NCBI GenBank assembly: GCA_015179025.1
Contig: WHUX01000020.1
Location: forward strand, 434,001-498,000
Direction of reading: 5' to 3'
Length of the DNA: 64,000 bases
Source: Terfezia claveryi
Lineage: Eukaryota; Ascomycota; Pezizomycetes; Pezizales; Pezizaceae
The notes under the pieces are model-generated. The model did no database searches and was not told the DNA's origin. It saw only the letters and a list, made by a program, of their open reading frames with translations. Position 1 is the stretch's first letter. Each line of letters starts with the position of its first letter. Made by a program: the position numbers and the translations under genes. Shown here in pieces: positions 57,708 through 64,000 of the stretch.

Positions 57708-59281
57708 TTAAAAGAAATCTTCCTCAAGATCCGATACTTCGATATCTAAACTTCCCTGCAGGCTAACCTCACCACTGCTGCCCATGCACACGCTCATAGT
57801 AGCTGGTGTACATATACCTCCGGTGGAAATGTCCAAGTCTGCCAGAGTAGACGTCCTAGGATTTTGATGTTGTGGGCGTGTGCGCCGGTTTGTGAGCCAT
57901 TCGTGTTCCTGCCTATGTGGAATAATTGAGGCTCTCTCCTGCTCCTCCGCAATCAATCGCTCCCTATCCGCAATCACCATACGCTCCCTTTCCGCAACTT
58001 CCATCTCCCGTACGGCTATTGCGGTTTCTCGTTTGAGGACGCCACTTTCGCGCTTGATGACTGCCTGCTCTCGCGCGAGCTGCTTGTGCCTCATCTCCTG
58101 CTGGCGTACAGCCTTGGGTTTCTCATCGGAATTTCGCATTTGCTGCTCAAGTTCGCTCCTTTGCTGACACAAGATCTTTCTATCCTCCTCGTATCTTTCC
58201 AGTTTTTGTTTCAGTTCTTTCTCCTGTTCTCCCAGCATCTTCCCTTTTTCCTCCCATTTTTCTGTTTTCTCTTTAAATTCGTGCTCCTGTTGCTGTAAAG
58301 CTCTCGACACCGCCAAAACCTTTTTACTCTCTTTGTTGAGTTCTTCCTCTCGCCTTCGCACAACCTCAATACTGTCTTTCACCCTTATCTCCCACTCACT
58401 GACTCTCTTCTCCCACGCAATAGCCTTTTCATTCCTCTCAAAAACTGCCTTCTGATCTGCTGCCAGTCGGTCGGCAGCATTTGATAGTCCTTCGAGGTTC
58501 TTTCCCATTTCCATAACCCTTTTCTCCCGCTCCTCTAGTTCCTGGTGATGCTTTTGTACCATGTCTTCCATGGATTGCAACTCCTTTCCCCTTACAGTAA
58601 GTTTCCTCCAATTCTCTTCCCACTCCCTGGCTTTCTCAATCAGTTCCTGCTCATGCCTTTTCATGGCGTCAATATTTCCTTGCACCTCCATCTCCCGCGC
58701 TGCAACTAGCTTCTCTCGCGCAGCTACCTCCTCGCTCCGCTCGGAAACTGCCTTCTCATCTGCTGCCAATTCCTCTCTGAAACTTACTTGGCTGGCAGTG
58801 GATCCGGGGCCTGAAAGTGCTTCAAGCTCCTTCTCCTTTTCCTCGACTCTTTTCTCCCTCTCTTCTAGTTCGCGATGATACTCTTGCTCCTTTTTATGCC
58901 GTGATTCTAGGTCATGCCCCCTTACAGCAAGTTTCTTCCAATTCTCCTCCCATATCAACATCCGTTTTGTAATCCGTTCCTCATTACGTTGCAGCGCTTG
59001 CTCCCTGTCGTCTATTACCCTTTTACTCTCCTCCACAAGCTTTTCCCGGATACTTAATTTCGACTCCCACTCTGTAATCGACGTTACGCTCGCCTCGACG
59101 GTTGGGCAATTCAGGATAAGAGACGTAGCGTCTGGAATTGTTGGTTTATTCTGTTTCGGTTGTAGTTGTGACGGGTGAGAGCTTGATTATGTGAAGGATC
59201 TGTCAGCAAGCGATGCCAATATATCTGCTATCCCTAATCTGTGTTTGCTCACTTCTTGTAATATATGGAGCGTGCCGCCAT
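57708..59281 (-). CDS. coiled-coil protein of unknown function, two exons
   Basis: About 500 aa. Exon 1 (59253-59281) encodes MAARSIYYK and splices by GTGAGC to exon 2 (57708-59181), with phase kept. Without the intron the long frame has no ATG near its start. Nearly the whole protein is Glu/Lys/Arg-rich heptad-like helix (about residues 55-420), with EEREKRVEE-type runs, then a Ser/Thr-rich tail ending DIEVSDLEEDFF. A unit of about 110 residues is duplicated: WEENWKKLAVRG and WEENWRKLTVRG are 110 residues apart, each followed by similar LAADxKAV...ExxV...REEEL segments. No catalytic motif or signal peptide. The length and open frame argue for a real gene. It could be a structural or scaffold protein; I do not recognise it. 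Confidence 0.65.
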
Positions 59282-60047
59282 CACTGGTAGATGCGATAGA
59301 TCTGTAGCTTGAACTATCTCGGGATGTGTTGGTGGTTTGGACGGAACACTTGCAATAGCACAATTATTTCAAAGCTTTCTCATATAGCAGACAACCGCAC
59401 ACAGAGGAATATGCTGTTATTTGCATCCAAGGGGGGCCAGTACACATATATATAGAAGCGAGTTTTGTTGGAGCTTGAGGTGCCGATTTCTTGGAAATAT
59501 GTATTGCACGCACACATCGATCTTGCGAGCTTGGATGGCTAAGCCTTGCGAACAAATTATACATCACCGCACATTGATGTGAGGTCACATGGCGATGGCC
59601 TGAAAATATATGTGATAGACTTATGTGAAAATGCAAGCGGGTTTAACATACACAGCCCCAGGCAGACTTGATAGTACTGATCAAACAATTGATTGTTTTT
59701 CGAGTTGGGTGTAGGAAGCTGAAAAAAGATAGGATTGCCTACTACATTCAACCAACGCAATCAAGTGGCACTGGCAGGCATACAGGCAGGGAGTGCTGCG
59801 TGTCATGCAAATCCTCCTGTTATTCACAGCCGACGATAAAGCCTCCGGGGATCAGACGCAGTTAGGCTGAGGTGTGTGAAACGGGCAGACCAACAAAGCT
59901 CTGATCTTTTAGGTGACTAGACATAGCATACTTTAATGCAAGAGAGATATCGATGTGTTTGTAGCATAAGCTGAACTCTTTTCATTTTTGAGAACAACAT
60001 AATTATAGGTAGCGCAGCGGCATAGGTTGGGTGCAACCGCCGAAATT
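59282..60047. other. intergenic
   Basis: Upstream of the coiled-coil gene and left flank of the Harbinger element at 60048. Nothing else recognised. Confidence 0.5.
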
Positions 60048-60207
60048 ATTAGAGAGGTTTTGGACCCCTGCACGCTAGATATCTTTAAACCCATGTAGCG
60101 TACTTTTACCCCAGAAGCCAAAAGATGCGAAAAAAGAGGTTTTGGAACTCAGTGGATATCTCTCGTCCTATCTCCCATTAGTAATCATCAACACGCAACG
60201 ACATAAC

Positions 60208-61455
60208 ATGACGACCCCAGATAACATCCTTATGTTGGCGGCAATCCTGACAGCGCGCTACATCCATGCACTGACAATGGACTCATCCGATGATGATGAT
60301 AATGTCAGCGATGATAATACACCTCAATATCGTCCCCCAATCACCTATGAGAAGAAGAACTGGTCATTAGTAGATTCCGGATGGGGTGATACAGAGTGTC
60401 TTGAATATCTGCGTTTCTCAAAGACAGAGATTGCAGAACTTATGAGGGAATTGAGGCTTGCAGAATGGGTGGATTCGCCAGTGAGGATGACTGGGGAGTA
60501 TGCGAGGTGCGCAGAACAAGGGCTGTGTATGTTACTGTATCGACTTGCATCACCAGGACGTCTAAAGGATATGATGCAAATATTTGGCATATCTCGAAGT
60601 CAAATCTCCTGTGTGGTGACCGATCTTGCGGACTGGTTGTATAAGAAGTATTACAGGAAGCTATTCTGGGATCATCAACGACTGTCATTACTACAATTGC
60701 GTAGGTATGTCAATGCTATTGATGAAACTGTGGGAGAGTCAATGGAGACTTGGGGATTTATCGATGGGATAGTTCGTCCAATTGCGAGACCTACCATTGA
60801 ACAACAGCGTTATTATTCAGGTCATAAGGGGTATCATGGGGTTAAATTCCAAAGCATTGTTACTCTAGATGGCCTTATCAGCAGTCTATATGGACCGGAT
60901 TTAAGTCCCAAAGGTGATTGGAAGCTATGGCAGGAATCAGGCTTAGAAGGCATATTACGCCAGGTATTTGATGGAGGCAACCCGGCGAACCCAGCGAACC
61001 CAGCGAACCCAGCGAACCCAGCAAAGCCAAACAATCCTACACATGAGCGCATATATCTCTATGGTGACCCGGCATATGTGCCTGCCTTTGGAATTCGAGG
61101 ACCTTATCGAGCTGGAAGAGGTATTCTGAGTCCTGAGCAGGAAGCTTTCAATGTCCTCATGTCTAAATACCGCATTGTTGTCGAATGGGGTTTTGCAAAT
61201 ATTTTGAATCAATTCTCGTCAGCAGAATGGAAGCGTATGCAGAAAGTTGGACTTTCATCAGTATCTGTTAATTACATAATATCTGTTCTGTTGTGGAATT
61301 GCCAAACATGTTTGCGTAAAAGAAACCAAATCTCAGACCATTTCGGCAACCGAGTCCCCCCCCTTCCTTGTAAGAATATCTTTCTCTTTAGCTACTCATT
61401 TTATCTTTTACCAACTGCATCACAAGTTCTTTTATCTCCTTCATTTCTTCCTTAA
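60208..61455 (+). CDS. Harbinger-type transposase (DDE_Tnp_4)
   Basis: 415 aa, one exon from the ATG at 60208 (MTTPDNILML). N-terminal acidic patch SSDDDDNVSDD, a HTH-like region (GISRSQISCVVTDLADWL), then the catalytic core: GFIDGIVRPI (Asp), YSGHKGYHGVKFQ, YGPDLSPKGDW, YLYGDPAYVPAFG (Asp), YRIVVEWGFANIL (Glu). All catalytic residues are present. A (NPA)n repeat sits just before the second Asp motif. The usual end GNRVPPL is followed by a hydrophobic tail that overlaps the convergent partner ORF by 68 bp; a donor-like GTAAGAAT at about 61369 suggests the true end may differ. Confidence 0.88.
   Translation: MTTPDNILMLAAILTARYIHALTMDSSDDDDNVSDDNTPQYRPPITYEKKNWSLVDSGWGDTECLEYLRFSKTEIAELMRELRLAEWVDSPVRMTGEYARCAEQGLCMLLYRLASPGRLKDMMQIFGISRSQISCVVTDLADWLYKKYYRKLFWDHQRLSLLQLRRYVNAIDETVGESMETWGFIDGIVRPIARPTIEQQRYYSGHKGYHGVKFQSIVTLDGLISSLYGPDLSPKGDWKLWQESGLEGILRQVFDGGNPANPANPANPANPAKPNNPTHERIYLYGDPAYVPAFGIRGPYRAGRGILSPEQEAFNVLMSKYRIVVEWGFANILNQFSSAEWKRMQKVGLSSVSVNYIISVLLWNCQTCLRKRNQISDHFGNRVPPLPCKNIFLFSYSFYLLPTASQVLLSPSFLP
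60979..61023. repeat. five 9-bp tandem repeats in the transposase
   Basis: AACCC(G/A)GC(G/A) units encode the NPANPANPA run inside the catalytic domain. Confidence 0.93.
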
Positions 61456-62329
61456 GATCATATATTTCATTCACCTTCGCTTTAAGTTCAGCAACATCAG
61501 AAGCAGTTGCAGCTGATAACGCAACACTACTTGTAGTTACCTGCAGAGCTGTCGAGGAGGAGGCTGTCGAGGAGGAGGCTGTCGAGGAGGAGGCTGTCGA
61601 GGAGGAGGCTATTGAGGAGGAGGTTGGTGACGCAAGAATAGGAGGTGAAGAACCAGAAGTTGCTTTGGTCATGTATCCAACCAGGACTTCTGTCAACTTA
61701 TGCAAATCGTCTCTCATTGCTTGTCTGCATTCATCCCGATGAGTAGAGTCATTTTTACTTGCTCGTAGGTTCTGCCTAATTTGCCGCCTCTTCTGAATTA
61801 TATCTCCAGGTGCCGTAAGATCCACAACTTCACGCGCTTCCACTACTGCCTGGAAGTCATGCTTTTTACCCAATCGTTTGGTGAGGTTGTCTCGCATGAC
61901 TTCCGCAATAACTTTGTCATTATTGACTTCCGCGGAGGCTTCTGCTTTGATATTTTTTTTATTTTCTGTACGACGTTCGCAGAGTTCGATCCACAAGTCG
62001 ATAGCTTGTTCTAAGTCTGTAACTGGAGGTAAAGCAACTCCAGAGAGTTGCTTTCGAGCTTCTAAGGTAGCTTTGCATTCAGAAACCATTGATATAACCT
62101 TCTTGCGAACATCGGCTCCGTGATGGCTGCTAATTTCTTTGAAGAGTATGCTGATATACTGCCAAAATGTTGTCTCTAAGGATTCCTCGATATACCGCTC
62201 TCTATTCTCTACACATAAGCATATAAGTTGTAGCTTTAGCTGTGGAGTATAGTGTAGGCGTTTTTTAGAAGGCTCTCCTTGTGACTGCTCTTGTGTAGGT
62301 TGTTCTGATAGGGATGGTGATTGAGACAT
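61388..62329 (-). CDS. Harbinger partner protein, Myb/trihelix-like
   Basis: 313 aa from the ATG at 62329 (MSQSPSLSEQ). The N-terminal half resembles a DNA-binding accessory protein (LHYTPQLKLQLICLCVENR, then an alpha-helical FWQYISILFKEI). The middle is charged. A Ser/Thr/Ala repeat at about 240-265 and a C-terminal coiled-coil (LKAKVNEIYDLKEEMKEIKEL) follow, likely for oligomerisation. The frame is fully open. In this superfamily such a protein carries the transposase to the nucleus and to the element ends (family knowledge); the assignment rests on position and layout more than on a clear Myb signature. Confidence 0.75.
   Translation of the reverse strand: MSQSPSLSEQPTQEQSQGEPSKKRLHYTPQLKLQLICLCVENRERYIEESLETTFWQYISILFKEISSHHGADVRKKVISMVSECKATLEARKQLSGVALPPVTDLEQAIDLWIELCERRTENKKNIKAEASAEVNNDKVIAEVMRDNLTKRLGKKHDFQAVVEAREVVDLTAPGDIIQKRRQIRQNLRASKNDSTHRDECRQAMRDDLHKLTEVLVGYMTKATSGSSPPILASPTSSSIASSSTASSSTASSSTASSSTALQVTTSSVALSAATASDVAELKAKVNEIYDLKEEMKEIKELVMQLVKDKMSS
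61550..61624. repeat. five 15-bp tandem repeats in the partner ORF
   Basis: Units GCTGTCGAGGAGGAG (last copy GCTATTGAGGAGGAG) encode the SSSTA repeat of the partner protein. Confidence 0.93.
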
Positions 62330-62597
62330 CTATAAAGATAATTGAATATGTGCGATTTTAGATATGCAGATATGCAGAGTTGGGAAGAGTTTTTGATACC
62401 AAGACAAGAGTCTAACTCTTTTAAGATGTTTGTTATTAAAGATAGGGCCAAGAAATTTAGAAAAGATGTCTGGACATCGTTGTCCACTGGATATCTTTTA
62501 ATCCCTGCCATCCTTAAGCACGAACCCAGCAGGTGCATTAGTTAGTCGCGTTACTGTGGTAACAAGCTATTCTACAGGGGTCCAAAACCTCTCTAAT

Positions 62598-64000
62598 GAG
62601 TTTAAGAAATTAGTTTTATCTTGCACTGAATGGATCTACAATGCGTTCAGCTGACCATGCGGAAGCCTGCATCGAGCTCCGCCCCAACTGCGGGCAACCA
62701 TCATTGTACCAATTGATCAAACAATGGACGTTTGCGAAAATGAGAAAATATACATTACAATTGCTACTGTAACGTAAATAGACGAATTGTAGGCACTAGC
62801 AGAAGTGCCCTAGATATACTTGTGTAGAATGGATTTGGAGATTGTGTCAGCTTCTTTCATCATTTTGGAGACTGTACTTGCAATTGGCCTAAGGTCATAG
62901 CGAGGCTCAATGGTCCCCTCGAAAGGGTCCCGTGCCTTCGGAACAATACTTTACCTGGCCTCCCGGACCTAGGAATGACAACAAAACATACAAAACAAAA
63001 TACATATACTCCGTCCACCACCACCATACTCTCCTATCCCTGTCTCCTTCCCTTATCGATCCTATTTTGGAATGGACGTCACTAGGTCTTTTTCCTTCCT
63101 CACCTGTAGTGCCACATCTGTAAGTTACCTTTATTGGTCCTACAGTGGGTATGATATATGTTCTCTCTTTCCATCGTACTACTCTGCCCATATGTGTCCC
63201 TGTCCTCTTCCGCTTCTCTTGTTAAGTGCCTTGTAAATTCATGTACTCATTGGGCCATAAGCCTGCTCCTCTACCTGCCAGACTGAGAGAACTACCGCAC
63301 TCAGTCAGGGATCTTGGAATGATCACAAGGGCTACAGAATGTTACAATTGCGAGGGCGGTGGGTATGTTTGTTTCGGTTTTTGAGGGTAACGGTGTGGTG
63401 AAGCCGTGAACGTTTGATTTCAGGGAAATTCACGGAATCAATTAAGATTTGTTTAATTGCGGAAATCATTATTTTCACTGTTTTCGATGCTTCCCCTTAT
63501 TTGAGCTCCAGTCGCTGGTTTCAGATGCATACTGTTCTGACCGATTCACCAATAACTACTCACATATTCCGATGTAGGTATATTATAATACAAAAAGCAC
63601 AAACAATAACACATCATATCCATTTCACATCTATCAAATTCGTATGCCGCCCACAATCTCATATATCCCTGTGTTTCAATCTCATACCTAACCCGCCAGA
63701 ATAAACCAGATCAGAAACCACCTGCACACGAGTACCAGTACTGAGTATAAAAAAAAATTGCTAGCCTCCGACATCCTATGCTGCGACTGCCAACTACTTG
63801 CCCCCTAATCACTCAGACCTATGAACTGCTATCTCCGAAGTGGAGTTATCAGCAGTTGTCATAAGGGTGGGTTGGGAGGTATTTAGACTGATTGCTGAAT
63901 CGAATGCATGATTGCCGACCTGGTACCCGTCGGGAGCTTGCCTTGCTCTAACCAAAATATTACTACCAGTCTAAGGAAATGCCATCACCGGAAGCTTCGA
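62598..64000. other. intergenic to the window end
   Basis: No supported gene on either strand. Short frames at 62907-63191 (minus) and 63414-63704 (plus) have no motif or splice support. Confidence 0.5.

Larger units (their letters stand above)
60048..62597. mobile_element. second PIF/Harbinger-type transposon, 2.55 kb, both ORFs open
   Basis: Perfect 23-bp terminal inverted repeats beginning ATTAGAGAGGTTTTGGACCC at both ends. It has two convergent ORFs, nuclease on plus and partner on minus, both uninterrupted. No clear 3-bp target duplication could be read, so the exact ends may be off by a few bases. The TIR sequence and proteins differ from those of the 32071 element, so this is a distinct family. 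Confidence 0.88.

Overview
This window is nuclear DNA of a filamentous ascomycete (Pezizomycotina). Protein genes carry several short introns (about 50-160 bp, GT...AG). The gene types are typical of such fungi: a NACHT-ankyrin NLR, a hybrid histidine kinase, an MFS sugar/inositol transporter and a DUF4238-like protein. Long AT-rich intergenic stretches are littered with transposon relics, and no bacterial operon, tRNA, rRNA or CRISPR was seen. The lineage within Pezizomycotina cannot be fixed from sequence reading alone; the transposon load and CpG-biased decay would fit a CpG-methylating lineage, which is inference.

Layout. 1-5.1 kb: a tentative small two-exon gene (-) and a clear MFS transporter (+). 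5.1-11.2 kb: a gene desert with one MITE. 11.2-20.5 kb: two multi-exon genes, both on the minus strand. One is a P-loop ATPase with a DEAHK Walker B (7 exons, 765 aa); the other is a NACHT-ankyrin NLR (8 exons, 1425 aa) whose Walker A motif lies on a 25-nt microexon. 20.5-26.9 kb: MITEs, a solo LTR and a pogo/Fot-type relic. 26.9-29.6 kb: a five-exon DUF4238-like gene with an 18-nt microexon. 30-36 kb: tandem repeats, pogo relics, and a 2.8-kb PIF/Harbinger element inserted inside a pogo transposase. 37.9-42.8 kb: a GAF-HisKA-HATPase-REC hybrid histidine kinase (-), complete except for a one-base frameshift in a C8 tract.

44-57 kb is a nest of transposons. It holds a Harbinger-type nonautonomous element inserted in a pogo HTH, several TA-flanked MITEs, an integrase relic, an inverted repeat, and a full-length but broken Ty3/Gypsy element with 620-bp LTRs and a TGGGG target duplication. 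All of this may lie between the ends of a Tc1/mariner-type element. 57.7-59.3 kb: a coiled-coil protein gene (-). 60.0-62.6 kb: a second Harbinger element with both ORFs open. The last 1.4 kb shows no supported gene.

The host genes do not form a pathway. The ATPase and NLR neighbours are the best candidates for an immune or incompatibility locus, but only gene type and proximity support this. Gene models were built by hand from reading-frame continuity and splice consensus. Intron phases agree across every junction in the five main multi-exon genes (the histidine kinase only if one base is added back), which supports the models, but no transcript or database search was available.
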